Source: Manis javanica (lineage: Eukaryota > Chordata > Mammalia > Pholidota > Manidae). Taken from it: 64,000 bases of DNA. The stretch's first letter is position 1. The number at the start of each line of letters is the position of its first letter. Shown here piece by piece: positions 22,881-34,659 of this stretch. The stretch covers positions 18,819,623 through 18,883,622 of the forward strand of contig NC_133165.1 of the NCBI RefSeq assembly GCF_040802235.1. The letters run 5' to 3'. The notes beneath the pieces are model-generated. The model saw only the letters and a program-made list of their open reading frames with translations. It was not told the origin of the DNA and did no database searches. The position numbers and the translations under genes were made by a program.

Positions 22881-23794
22881 TTTTTAAAATTACAACTTTA
22901 TATATAGTTGAGCCTTAATGAGATAACAATAATGAAATTAGTTTAAAATCAGTGTCTGCTTCGTATCCCCACCATGCCTTGCCCATAGTGGCATTCAAAA
23001 GGCACCTGTTGTTTTAACTCACCTGTGTAACTGCAGGATCCACAAGATTTGGGGAGCTGAGGCTGTCTGAATTCAACAGGACAGTGTGAAAAAAGCTGAG
23101 AGTGGGAGTCGTCATAGAAGGCACCACTGGTGGTCAAGGATTGCTGAGCTGACAGCGGCCCCTTCCCTTTGCTCAAGAGCTTATTGAATTGCTATGTGTA
23201 AGGTACCTCACTCATTCCATGGGATGCAAGGCTGATACAATCCCTGCCTTTAGGAATCTGTAATCCCACAGCTTCTGACTCTTTCTCCTCAAAAAAAAGC
23301 TGGGAAAGGAGTATCAGCCGTGTTAGCCCATGACAACCTAGGCTCTGAGCGTGAATGTCAGATATAATAGTAACTCAAGGAGGCCCACAACATGTGTAGA
23401 AATATGTGCAAGGAAAATGAAAAGAAAAATACAAAAAGCTGAATTCATCATCAGTTGCAAGAAACAAGTCCAAATGCCAATATGTGAAATGAAGGCAAAG
23501 GTGAGGTAAACACAGCAATGGAGCAAGAATTAAGGGCCAAGGCTAGACTTAGACAGAAATTAAAAGGACTCTGGCCATTGTCAGAAACAGGATCCCTGAA
23601 TTCTCTCATAATGGGTGCATTCCCAATTACAGTAGGTGGGTTTGCCAGGATTAAAAGCCTAGAGTTAGGCAGAGCAGAAAAGTAGGGTTAATCTACAAGC
23701 AATCAAATTAAAAATATGAAATGCCACAGGAAGATGCCAAGTTATGGGACCACATAAGAGGCAACATAACAGCAGTTCACAGCGCAAGCACCGA
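22881..23794. other. unassigned sequence
   Basis: No recognised gene, repeat or RNA. A short minus-strand frame (22949-23176) appears random. Confidence 0.35.
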
Positions 23795-24015
23795 TGCAGG
23801 AGTACATCAGTGCAAGTTCCAGCTATGCCAGTTGTTTGCAATGGAACCTTGGCAAGAGAAGGTTATGCCTCAGTTTCTCATCTGTAAACTAGGAATAATC
23901 TTTATACCTGCCTTATAGGAGATGTGGCAAGGGTGAAATGAGGTAATTTAGGTAACAGGTTGAGGAGAGTGCCTACCACACAGGAAGCTGTGTGTCAGTG
24001 TTAGCTACTGTGACT
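23795..24015 (-). repeat. MIR SINE remnant
   Basis: MIR read on the minus strand: CAAGTTCCAGCTATGCCA, CCTTGGCAAGAGAAGGTTA, TGCCTCAGTTTCTCATCTG, GAATAATCTTTATACCTGCC, then GAGTGCCTACCACACAG and GTTAGCTACTGTGA. The order matches the reverse complement of MIR. Confidence 0.75.
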
Positions 24016-24039
24016 TGAAGGCATGAGTGATCACTTCCA

Positions 24040-24420
24040 GATGTGCGGAACATGGTAAACTTTGTATAGGAAGTGGCACTTGAGTTCCCTTTTGAATGAT
24101 AGGTACAACTTGGATGGATGGGAGTGCAATGTGGGGTAGACCAAAGTAGCATGGGCTCTCAAACTGTGTTCAGAAGAGAGAGAAATGGTTAAAATTCGGG
24201 GCATATGTTAGAGAATAATAGGCAATATGACTGGAAAAGGGATTTGCAGGCAGGCAAGTTGAATGCCAGAATAAGCAGCCTTAACCTTATCCAGCAAGCA
24301 GTGGAGAATCACTACAGGATTCTGAACAGGGGAGTGGTAACATCAGAGCAGTAAGATGAATCTGCAGCCTGTACTGCATGGACTGGGAGGTAGGAACTGG
24401 GAGCACGTGCTCAGGTAAGA
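24040..24420 (+). repeat. L2-like LINE fragment
   Basis: Diverged L2 3' region: CACTTGAGTTCCCTTTTGAA, GGATGGGAGTGCAATG, the AGCCTTAACCTTATCCAGC block, then GAGAATCACTACAGGATTCT and GGGAGTGGTAACATCAGAG. Family level from consensus memory; ends approximate. Confidence 0.6.
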
Positions 24421-24435
24421 CATAGAATTTCCCAG

Positions 24436-24773
24436 TGACGTGTTAGAAGGTTTCAGTGCCGGGCAAATGGATTTGGTGAGGCCAAGTAGCAATGGAACAT
24501 TGTGGTGGTAAAAGGTCTTATACCAAGCTTTATTCTTGTGATGGCAAGTCGGGCACTAGATTCATGTCCACATCCAGCAAGTCTGCAGTCCTTCTCTGCC
24601 AACCGCCTCCACCCAGAGTGCTGGGCGGGGCTCTTCATACAGCAACATAGTCTACAATAGCTTATGACCCCCACATGCACAAGCCTCTGCCTGTGAGAAT
24701 GGCACCTGCACAGTGGGCAAGCAGACCAGGGTCAGGTGAGGATCCTGGCCATGGTAACTTCCATTTCCCTACC
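24436..24773 (-). mobile_element. solo LTR, short LTR family, copy C
   Basis: The third copy of the family at 6984 and 7815, on the minus strand. Read on that strand it starts GTAGGGAAATGG and ends AACACGTCA, with an AATAAA signal (TTTATT at 24529-24534 on plus) and the U5-like block TTCCATTGCTACTTGG. CCCAG occurs on both sides (24431-24435 and 24774-24778), a perfect 5-bp target duplication. Part of U3 is diverged. No internal retroviral region is present, so it is a solo LTR. Confidence 0.78.
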
Positions 24774-24778
24774 CCCAG

Positions 24779-25199
24779 GTAAGGTGGGAAGGGCCAGAGA
24801 ATTATAGGCACAAAGAACACCATTAAAGCCTTGCAAACTGTAGAGTTGTAAGGAAGTGCCCTAGGAAAAAGAAATAAATAGAAATCTGTGACACATACAA
24901 TCTAGAAACATGTAAAATACACACCATATGTTCCACTGTGACAACAGAAAATTAGATTCCTTATTCACTACATTTTTTTAATCTACCTTGATTGTTCATT
25001 TCTATGCATATTCCTGAAGAAAGAATTCAAATTCCTCTAAAACATTATCTCATCCTGGCTCTCCAAACCTCTCTCTCTCCAGCCCCAATCGCATAACATG
25101 CGTCACAGCCAAATTACACTTATTCTTACTCTCAATCAATGAACATTCATTGCAAATCATAATGCACCATGAGAACTTAAGGGTTTAGTTATTATTTTC
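24779..25199. other. unassigned sequence
   Basis: No recognised gene or repeat. Confidence 0.35.
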
Positions 25200-25520
25200 A
25201 TATATTTTCACTTTGGGCTTTAGCTCACTCAGTTTTCTCTCCCTAGAAGAATCTTTTTATCTCCAACTACCAAATTCCTATCTAACCTTTGAGACCCAGA
25301 TGAAACACACCATTCTTCATGAAGCTTTCTCCTCTCCAGCAGGAAATGAGCTCTCTCTTGTCTGCACTCTCACAGCACTTGATATACTATCCCCATTTCG
25401 CTATAATTTAGTGCAAAATGCAATAAATGTGATTTGTGAACATGTCATAACTGTGTCATTCCTAATCAACTTTTAAAAGTTGGAATAGTGTTTGAGAGTT
25501 TACAAAGTCATGTCTCATCT
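25200..25520 (+). repeat. L2 3' end
   Basis: Blocks ACCCAGATGAAACACACC, TTCTTCATGAAGCTTTCTCC, AGCTCTCTCTTGTCTGCAC, CACAGCACTTGATATACT and ATTTAGTGCAAAATGC, in the order of L2 3' ends. The 87-codon frame at 25213-25476 lies in it and is incidental. Confidence 0.6.
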
Positions 25521-27059
25521 ATATATACAATAAACTAGTCCTTTTAACCTCTTGTTGTTACAAAAAACAAATTATTTAGTCTTACTCTTTATTGTTGATG
25601 AAACAATAAATGAGTCACCCACATCACAGAGAGAGGAAGCAGTACCATGCCTTGAACCCAGATCTAGGGAGCTTTCTGCCACATGCTCTCCCACCCTGCT
25701 AAGCTCCTCACCCTCCCAACTTGAACCCCTGACCCCAAACCTGTCAGGCAGTGCACATGGCATGCTTGTATTGGTTCAATAAACAGGATTTTCACTGGGT
25801 ACCATCTTCAAGCGCAGAGACTCTGTTACTTTTCAGTTTTCATGTCCCTATTACCCCACCTGCCCACAGCAGACATTGCTGCAATCACAATACTCTGCCT
25901 GCAGCCCATCCATCACAGTGCCCCAAGCACTCGGGACCAGCTGATCGGAGCTGCACTGCAGTCAAAATGAAGCCTATCTGCCACTCTGGACACAGGGAGC
26001 ACGGAAGAATCACATTGCCCATTTTGGACCAGCAAAGACTGGATCAGACTGCACCGCACTTGACTACCTCTGACTTGGTACCATTTTCTTAATATACAGC
26101 TCAGCCAAACATTGGCTATTCTGCCCCAATTCCACCCACTGCAGGAAGGAGGAAAGAGGAAAGAGAAGAGTCCTCAGAATTTTGCATAGAATTTATAATT
26201 TTCTGTGCCTTTACTTAAGCATCTTTCTTTTCTCCATCACTCGGTGGTAATGTATAGTTTTTATTTTCATTTTTCATTTTCTGGCTTCTGTGCTAAACCA
26301 AAAAGAACAATCTAGCAAAGGCAGAAAAAAATGATTGAGTAGTACAAGGCAGTAATTCATGAAGTATAACATTTCTCTCTGCCAAATCCTTTCCCTTGTC
26401 AAATTTTTGCCACAACCAATCAGTTATTTTTGGAATTATTAAGCATAGTACTGAATCTAGCAAATTATGCTACAAATGATATCAGAAATACTATTCATAG
26501 AAAACAATACATGATTAAATGCCTCAGTGCAGTCTTCCTACAATGGTGTTTTCTAATGAAGTAACTGACGTAGATATTTAGGAAACTATTTTCCCTCCAA
26601 AAGAATGCTCCTTTTTTGACTGAGAAAAAATCAGAATGATGCCCAACACGAATAGTACAAATTCTCTGCTTTCAAATGATTCTTTTCATTTAAATAACAG
26701 ATGTACAAGGGGAATAATACCAATGATCTAATTGCATACTCTGAGGACTTTCTCATTTTGATTTTCTTAAATCTTTACAGAAAATCCAATGTTGCCTTGC
26801 ATCTTAATTTTAATCTTATTGTTTTTTCTGATTATAAGAATAATATATGCTACCATAAAAATTCCAATACTTCAGAAAAGCATTACATAGAAAGCAAAGA
26901 ATCCTGCAATTACTCAGAATTGCTACTCTTATAAATCTCTAAATATACCTTCAAAGTTTCTTAGTCCATTAGCCTTCTTCTGACCTCAAGATCAGCCCAG
27001 TTTCTTCTCCCCAGCTCTCCAGTCCATGTGCAGTTAAACAACCACATAATGTCAAAAAT
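25521..27059. other. unassigned sequence
   Basis: About 1.5 kb, AT-rich in its second half, with no recognised gene or repeat. The 113-codon frame at 25751-26092 has no recognisable domain. Confidence 0.35.
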
Positions 27060-28260
27060 GTCCTTTGACCCTTTGGTGTCTTTTAGTCCTACAGGTCTCT
27101 CTCCTTTCCTTCCCATCTAAACATCTCAACAGTACAATACATTCATTCCCCAGGACACTGTAATCTGGCTTCTTTCCTTTCTATTCAACTGAAGCCACGA
27201 GGTTCTAATGTCCAAGTATAAAGAGCACATTTGTTATCTCAGAAACCCTCTCCCCAACTTACATTAGTGATCTCTCCCTCCCTCGAATATCCCATTGCTT
27301 CGAGTACAGTCCTCTGTGCCGGTACTCTTCCTACTTCTCTAGCAAAGCTTTCTGCTCCCCTCTGTCTTCCCCTCTTGGTCTACTCATCCTCCTCAGGTTG
27401 CTGCTTTGTCTTTAGTCCACTGTCTTGCTCACTCTGCATGGGCTGTCTCACCTGAGTTATCTAACTGATCTCCAGGTTGTTACACCTATTACAGTCAGTC
27501 CAAAAGCTTACTCATCTCTAGCCCTTAACGATATTGTCAGGCTCCATACTAATGTAGGTACCCGTGTTTCTCAAAGACACCTTGAAATCGGTATTATCCA
27601 GAATGAATTCATCATTGCCTCCCCCTTCTCCCAGCCCGAGACCTCCTCCTTCGGTATCCGTGTGTCGCTGTGGAATGCAGCATATTGACACCATCATCCA
27701 CCTGATCACCGAAGCAAGAAACTGGGCATTTTTTAACTTTTTCTTCTTCATTCTCCTTACAGAGTTAACCATCCAAACAGATCTTGAATCTGTTCCCTTT
27801 CTCTAATATACTCCCCATCCTTTCTTTTGTACCTTTTCATGAAACTAATTTAGGTCCTGGAGTCTAGTTTCAGTCCCCCAAATACATTCCCATATTTTTT
27901 TCAACATAAATTTTAGGAAATTAAAATCTAATACTATTATTTCCTAAATAAATCTTATTTATTGTTACTATCATAATATCATTAATATTATTTCCTAAAT
28001 CCTATTATTTCACTAAAATGATCAGTGAGTCCCCATACATTCAGATAAAAATCCGTGCTCTTTAGTGTGGCATTAAGGTCTTTTATAACAGCTTCTATAA
28101 TTGTTCTACTACCGTCTCATGACTCATGATCCAACAATACTAAAATGTGATTCCTCGCATATATTATGCTCTTTTCTTTATGCACACTATTCCCCTTTAT
28201 CTTTCTCTCCTTTTATATTCATTTGTCTAATTGTTACTCATTCATTTCTTTTTTAAGGAG
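27060..28260 (+). repeat. diverged L2 LINE fragments
   Basis: Scattered matches to L2 coding and 3' sequence on the plus strand: CACTGTAATCTGGCTTCTTT (27158-27177), a weak CATTAAGGTCTTTTATAAC stretch (28071-28089), and a TTTATGCACAC/CTCTCCTTTTATA end. Old and broken, so only the family call is offered, with ends approximate. Confidence 0.4.
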
Positions 28261-28539
28261 AAAGAAGTAAAACTTGGCTTTTACTCTTTCTGAAGCTTAA
28301 AAGCCATCCATAGTGGTTTCTATTTTTAGTAGCAGTGGATTACACTGCTATAGCATAACCTTCTGTTGGGGCAGGAAAGAACTAAAAAAGCTAGATGAAA
28401 TATATTTTTAAAGATTTGATTGACAGCATAGGACAGGGGCCCAGAGCCGTAAGGATCTGAGGGACAAGTATCCAGGATGGAAGAAAGCACGGAGGGGGAG
28501 CCTAGTTTACCCTCGAAGCATTTTCTGGTAGGAGGGTAA

Positions 28540-29130
28540 GTTAGCACAACCACTTTAGAAAACTGGGATTATCTATTAAAGCTGAACTACCTATTCTCTT
28601 AGCCAAGCAATTCCACCCTTAGGTATAAACACCACAGAACTGTATATCAAAACCCATGTACAAGAATGGGTATACAGCAGCATAATCTGCAATAGCCCCC
28701 AACTGGAAACAACCGATTTTTCCATCAAATAATATAATGGATGAGTAATTTATATATCTACAATGGAATACTACATAGCAATGAAAATGAATGGACAATT
28801 GCTATACACAACAAGATGGGTGAATTTTCTAAACAGAACTGTGTATGAAAAATGCCAGATACAAAAGAACACAAACTCTGAAACATCACTTATGTAAAGT
28901 ACAGAAACAGGCAAAACAAATACATGATGCTACAAATACAGAGTGGTTTTTTAATAGAGAAAGGAGGGTCTGACAACTGGATCCTGATAAAATTCTAAAT
29001 CTTGATCCGAATAGTGTTTACCTAAAGTATTCACTTTATGATCATTTGTCCAGCTGTACCTCTGTAATTTGTAGAAATTTTGCTATACATATTATTCTTC
29101 AATAAAATAAAATTCTTTTTTCTTTAAAAA
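28540..29130 (+). repeat. old L1 3' fragment
   Basis: Contains the ORF2 C-terminal to 3'UTR blocks of an ancient L1: AAGCAATTCCACCCTTAGG, a TACAATGGAATACTACATAG block (28759-28778), a GCAATGAAAATGAATGG block, and the ATAAAATAAAATTC end at about 29104. More diverged than copies 1-4, so an old L1 (L1M) subfamily. Confidence 0.75.
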
Positions 29131-29639
29131 AGGAAAACAGGACATCTCTACCTAAATAGAAAATAGTTTATGTACAATTGAAAAAAGGATATAGACATAA
29201 AACTATATTTTGGAGAAACAAACAATTTTGAGCAATTGGCCATCTCGACATACCTGCCTTAAAAACTATTGCCACTAAATTACTGGAGAACTACTGACTG
29301 CAGGTAAGTATCCCAGACATACATATCATTTATTACCATGAAGAACTCAAGCAGAAATTTTATTTAGATATAATCAGAAAGCTTCTGTTTCCATAAAACA
29401 TGCTTTGCTTTTCAAAGAAAGCCAAAATAAAAAAATGGTTCTCAGTCATTTTTTTTCCAATTGACATCATCTGGGAGTTGCTATTCAGTTTCATTTGGTT
29501 TAGAGTCTGATAAATGCTGTGGACTGAGGCTGCTGGAAGTTTTTCCTGGACTATTTTGTGATAGGTAACTGTCTCTTTACATGATTTTTCACTGTGTATG
29601 AGCACCTAAGACATCCTTGGTTTTTTGCCTTTGTGTTCT
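29131..29639. other. unassigned sequence
   Basis: AT-rich, no recognised gene or repeat. Confidence 0.35.
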
Positions 29640-30130
29640 TATTCAGAGCGGGACTGTGCAGACAGCCCTGTGCTCTCCAGGGGGCCAGAAAAGAGTTTGA
29701 CACCAGCTTCCAGGGGGTTATCTGATCTTAGGGGTCAGGAAAGAGTTTATACCGAAAGACCTTTATCTTTAAAAATAAGAACCAGATTAATTATCAGTGT
29801 TAGATCAGTGCATTTGGTGGCGAAAATGGTGTTGAAACGAGCCACTTTCAGCTTGTGGTCCAGCAGGAACGACAGAGAGGGTAGATGCTGAGGAGATGTA
29901 GAGTCAAGCATCCACCTTCTGTCTACCGGTGACCTCCCCCTGCAGGTACCCAGTGTGGCAGCCAGGGGTTCCCATGTCTGACCAACAGGCTTCCTCCCAC
30001 TCAGGTACTGCACAGCTTCCCTGCATGGCCTCAGCCAGTGGTAATAAGCAGAGAGCCTATAGGTGCTCCCCACTCCCCCACAGAGGAGCAAGCGCCCCAC
30101 TCTGTCACCTCCCATGATCAACATTTAATA
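29640..30130. other. GC-richer unassigned segment with antisense frame
   Basis: This segment is richer in G and C than its flanks and does not match a repeat I can name. A 125-codon minus-strand frame (29747-30124) and overlapping plus-strand frames of 88 and 62 codons lie in it. On the minus strand it reads like an LTR or untranslated exon: GC-rich first part, then an AT-rich part with TTTAAAGATAAAGG, but no clear TG...CA ends were found. Function unknown. Confidence 0.3.
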
Positions 30131-30639
30131 TATTTATTGATGCATCCATAGGTATATTTTCCTGGCCCCACAGAATTCTAAGCCTAGGTGGGAACACAGA
30201 TATTTTATCAGTCCCTTACTATGCCACTTCGGTAAGTGGGTCTCTGACTTTTTCCACTAGATTTAAATTTCTGCTTCAGAAAATTAGATCCACAGTTCCT
30301 ATAAAAATACAGTTGCTCTGGCTTACTCTTGTCAGTGTCCTCCCAGTAACCAGAATCTGCCTCTTACCCTCTGATAGGTGTTACTGAAACATATCCCTGA
30401 AGTGAACTGCTTGCTTTTTAGTCTGCCTTTCTGACTACTTCTCTGCCTCATCACCTAGAATTCCAAACGTGCTGTGCACATCAAACTATTGTGTCTTACC
30501 TATCAGCTGGGAATTGCTTATCATCTTGGATTAGATCCCCCCACCTTTATGTCAAATACTTCCTGACCCAGAGACTATGATCAGGAAGAGAGGACTTCTC
30601 CCCAACTCTGGCAATTGCATCTAATGTTTCTGTGATGGA
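30131..30639. other. unassigned sequence
   Basis: No recognised gene, repeat or RNA. Confidence 0.35.
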
Positions 30640-31185
30640 CAGACATTATGAAGGCCCCACATTGTCCCTGCCTCCCAGTATTCATCCCCTTTGTGTAATT
30701 CCCTCTCTTCAGTGTGGGTGGAACCTGTGACTTGATTGTGACCAGCAGTATTCAACAAAGTTGTTGCTTTGTTATGTCCATGGTTTTGTTACATAAGATT
30801 ATAACTTCAGTCTTTCTGGCCAACTCGCTTCACTGACTCTCCCTTGCTGGCTTTGATGAAGCATATGGAGAGGCCCACGTAGCAAGCAACTAATGTGGGA
30901 TCCAGCAAATAGACAGCCATCAAGTGGGCTCTTCCCAGCAGCCCACAGAACAGAATCCTGGCAACAATCATGTGAACTTGGAAGAGGTGCCTTCCTCAGT
31001 CCAGCCTCAGATGAGAGCCCCATTGACGCCAACAGCCTTGAATGCAGCCTTGTGAGACACTCTGAAACAGAAGATTCAGATAAACCATGCCTAAACTCCT
31101 GAATCATAGAACTGTGAGATCATAAAGATGTGGTTTTAAGCCATTAGTTTTGTAGTAATTTGTTCCACAGCAATAGATCATAAAG
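30640..31185 (+). repeat. MaLR/MLT1-type LTR, diverged
   Basis: An old LTR: the start resembles the GACAGACATTATGAAGGCCCC block and the end carries the hallmark TGTGGTTTTAAGCCATTAG, GTAGTAATTTGTTCCACAG and CAATAGATCATA blocks of MaLR-type LTR ends, in order. The frames at 30799-31107 (minus) and 30893-31102 (plus) overlap and are incidental. Confidence 0.6.
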
Positions 31186-31376
31186 ATAGTTTCCAATATC
31201 TGTTCCACTCCCAAAAGGTCGCTGAAGTTAAGTGGGTTAGTCCCAGACCAGTCCCAAATTGTCACATTTTTAAAAATAAGCCTCTAACTTGATAGGCTTT
31301 GGAATGAGAGGAAGGGCAATATATTTATAGAAATCAATTTTAATGTTATTAAATTCTGCCATTTTTGAGTATTTGA

Positions 31377-31418
31377 GGTGGGCTAATGAACAGTTAGTGA
31401 ACTGTTCATTAGCCCACC
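31377..31418. repeat. perfect 19-bp-arm inverted repeat
   Basis: The left arm GGTGGGCTAATGAACAGTT (31377-31395) is followed by the 4-base loop AGTG (31396-31399) and the exact reverse complement (31400-31418). No mismatch occurs in 19 pairs. It lies in unassigned sequence between an MLT1-type LTR and another LTR-like repeat. It could form a hairpin in RNA or a cruciform in DNA. Confidence 0.98.
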
Positions 31419-31474
31419 GTGTCTTTTATTCCATGTCTTTTTTTCCAACTGGCAGAGACATTATACATTTCCCA

Positions 31475-31960
31475 CCCTGTGGCAGACTGTATGTTACAAC
31501 AATGGCTGCAACAATATCATCCATCTTACATGTTCTCATGCGATATGATCTGACACTCCTCCATCAAAGGTAGAGTCTAGTTCCCTCCTCTCAGATCTGG
31601 GCCAGTCTTTGTGACAGGTTTGTAATCAACAAAATGTAAAGAAAAGATGCTGCGTGGTTTTTGAGGCTAGGTCAGTAAAGGCCTTGCAGATTCTGCCTGG
31701 TTCTCCTGGCACGCTCCCTCTCAGGGCCCCTCCTTCCAGCTTGCTGCCTCTCGGAACCCAGATGCCACTCTGTGCGGAGCGTAAGTCAGATAGAGAGGCC
31801 ACATGTAAGGGCTCTGGATGACAGGGTCAGCTGCCGAGCCTGTAAGCCAGGTACCTGACCCGTGAGTGAGGTCTCCTTATAGTTTCCCAAAACTTCGGGT
31901 AACGCCAGCCATATAAATTTTCTCAGCTGAGTTCCCAGATATTGCGGAGCAAACCGTGAT
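31475..31960 (+). repeat. old LTR-like repeat
   Basis: Contains the block GGTAGAGTCTAGTTCCCTCC, TCAGATCTGGGCCAGTCTTT, and the ATCAACAAAATGTAAAGA block that I associate with an old mammalian LTR. The family name is not asserted. Confidence 0.4.
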
Positions 31961-32370
31961 GGTCAGTTTTATATGTCAAAGTTGGCTAGGCTATTGCACC
32001 CAGTTATTCAGCAAACACTAATCTAGGTGCTGCTATGGAGGCAATTTATTTTTTAGATATGCTTAACATCTACAGCTGACTTTATGTAAAGATTATCATG
32101 GGTAATTTAGGTTAGCCTGATCCAATTTGTTGAAAAGCTTTAAGAACAGAACTGAGATTTCCCCCAAGGAAGAAGAAATTTCACCTGTGGGCTGCAGTAT
32201 CAGCTCCTTCCCAAGAGTTTGTAGCCTGCCCTTCCTGATGGCTTACCCTGCAGATTTCAGACTAGCTTGGCTAGCCCCCACAATCCTGTAAACCAATTTC
32301 TTGCAATAAGTTTCTTAATATAAATGTATCCTACTGGCTCTGTTTCCCTGATACCTAAACCATCTGTCCA
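31961..32370 (+). repeat. old repeat, possibly LTR or DNA transposon
   Basis: Starts TGATGGTCAGTTTTATATGT with GTTGGCTAGGCTATTGCACC and ends with CCTACTGGCTCTGTTTCC, the characteristic start and end of a common old mammalian repeat whose class I cannot state with certainty. Confidence 0.5.
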
Positions 32371-33814
32371 TGCCCTGTCTGAATTCTTTACTCACAGAAT
32401 CATAGTAAACCAAGAGAACCATTATAAAATGTGTTTTTTATTATACTCCTTTAATTATTTATTATGCAGTAATAGACAGCCAGAACTCTTCCTAGGAATT
32501 CCCTAAATCATGAGAAAACATTGATTCCATGTACTTTACATTTCTCTCATACTTCAGAAAAAATTAAGAAAAAGAAGAGTACTGTTTCTGAATCCAAACA
32601 CATTCTCATTCATTATATCACTGAGCTTGAAATCTAAATGACCCCTTTCCTTCTATCTTCAGTCAAGACTATATTAAAAATACACATGTGACAAAAAGCT
32701 TCCTAACCTATTCTTAGAAAAGGCAACTACGTTTGTAACCTGGAATTTTCCTTTGATGATATCAATGTGCCAGGGACACATACATAATAAGGATGACATC
32801 ACATTCATAATGATGAATAGCATCTCTGTAATATGCAGCTCTACCTTCTTTTACGAACCTCTGTTCATTAAAACTTCCTCCTTCCTTATCTCAAAATTTT
32901 CTGAGAAAACCCATTTGAGGTTCCTTTCAAATGAGCCTATACATGTTCTTTCTGCCCACCAGTTTTTCCTCACACACCTGTGGTGTCTAGCGAAGAATCT
33001 CCTCCTAACTGTGAAGCCCTATGATTCCCTGGCACGCTGCCACCATCTGCTGTCCATGGTGCTGATTCCCGTGCCAAGGGTACTGTGTCCTAACGCCAAG
33101 CACTGCTTCGTGCCCCTGATGAAACCATTGGCACCAGATCTCAGAGCCAGAGACTCAGACTTTGGGTTTTTCCAGATGTTGCCATGAAAGGTCTTGAGTG
33201 TCCCACGGTGCTAAGGGCAGGGTTTGGCTGATGCCCCAAGGGTTGTTAGTATGTCAGTGCCCTAAATGTATCAAAGTTTTATACTCTCTATACCCATCTT
33301 GTCCATCCTCCTTTTGTGTACCATGCTCTTTTTTAATGGGTACTAATGTAATGTTGATTAATATCCTGAATATTACTATGTTTTCAGTTAAACTGGATTT
33401 TTACCTTTGGCCCTCATTCTCCTAGAGATGAATTGAAGAATACCACACTGAAAAGAAAATTTCAAAGGCAGACAGTCTGTAGTGTTCAAAACTGGCCCTT
33501 ACTTCTAATTACCAAACTCATCTGTCTTGGAATAAGCTCATTTTCAAGAGTTTTTTCAAACCTTCATCCAAACAGACCCTGAGTGAACCCAGTGAAATGT
33601 CTAATTCTAAGGGGAGCAGCACCTAGGCGTTAGCTGGGAATGCCCACTCTGCCACATTTCTTTATAATTTAGTTTAGCTGAAGGAAAGTTATGAGTTCTT
33701 GTTTCATTCTGGCAAGTAAAAAATCTAGAACCCCAATTTTAATTAAAATATTTAATTTTGGTTTGTTGGCATATTTGGATTCACATATTCTAATCTTGCA
33801 AAGAGTATAGTAGT
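32371..33814. other. unassigned sequence with a 144-codon frame
   Basis: About 1.4 kb with no recognised repeat. The frame at 32753-33187 (plus) has no recognisable domain. Its middle (ICSSTFFYEPLFIKTSS) is hydrophobic, its later part is Cys- and Pro-rich. No start context, promoter or splice signal marks it as real. Confidence 0.3.
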
Positions 33815-34070
33815 TATGGGCTCTGGAATAAAACTGTCTGTGTTAATCTCGGTTCTGTCAATTACTAGCTGAGAGACCTTGGGAAAATTATGTAATCACT
33901 GCCTGTACCTCAGTGTTTCTAGCTGTCCGAATATTAACAGGCATACTCCATAGGGTTTTCATGGAGGGTTTTAGTGCTTATTCACATTGATAAGCAGCAT
34001 TGGCATAGAAAAATGATTGGTATATATTAGAAGCACTCTCCATGGATTTGTTAATATTATTTAACAATTA
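33815..34070 (-). repeat. MIR SINE remnant
   Basis: MIR read on the minus strand: CTGGAATAAAACTGTCTG, GTCAATTACTAGCTGAGAGA, CCTTGGGAAAATTATGTAA, CTGTACCTCAGTGTTTCTAG, GGTTTTCATGGAGGG, in the reverse-complement order. Confidence 0.7.
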
Positions 34071-34659
34071 TTTAGCTGCTGTAACCTTATCAATATTCAC
34101 TCGTGCAAGGAGCTTCTCATTTAGTGACACTAGATGAGTAAGAATTAATGTGTTCTGGGCATGTGCCAAGGATTTTGTTTATTTAACACTGCTGTGCATT
34201 CTTCACTGGGAATGTGGGCTGCATAAAGGAAATTGTGCAGGTGTTGTACTTATTTGTAATAAGGCATTAAATTCTAGTACATGTCACAATTGGAAGAGTA
34301 TGTGGCTTGGGAGGTAGTTTACAAGCAAGTGTGTTTTACTGGCATATAGACATTTTTACTGTGTAAATACAGCCATGCGTTTCAAGCACTAGCTGGCATA
34401 GTTACATGGTGTTAATGCTAATGCTTTAATAGACATACATGTAGCCAATGTACAAGATCCTGTGTGTCAGGCTATATTATTTATATTCCACTGACATGAA
34501 TGTCAAAACTATTCTTATTTTTATCAAGAGGAATACTTTCAACAAAGACAGAAACTCTATTTACTAGCAATTTGTATATTTTCCTTATTTACTAACTAAA
34601 AATACTGAGCTCCACTAATGAATTAACAAAATAAAAAATTAAGGGTAGATGAAAAACTT
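34071..34659. other. unassigned sequence
   Basis: AT-rich with a poor MIR-like end at its start; no gene or clear repeat. Confidence 0.35.

Noticed and set aside
33038..33061. Possible second CTCF-like site (CTGCCACCATCTGCTGTCC)
   Set aside because: Against the core motif it has at least three mismatches at informative positions on the minus strand.
33721..33765. AT-rich near-palindrome around AATTAAAATATTTAATT
   Set aside because: The arms do not match over more than a few bases once aligned; low-complexity AT sequence explains it.
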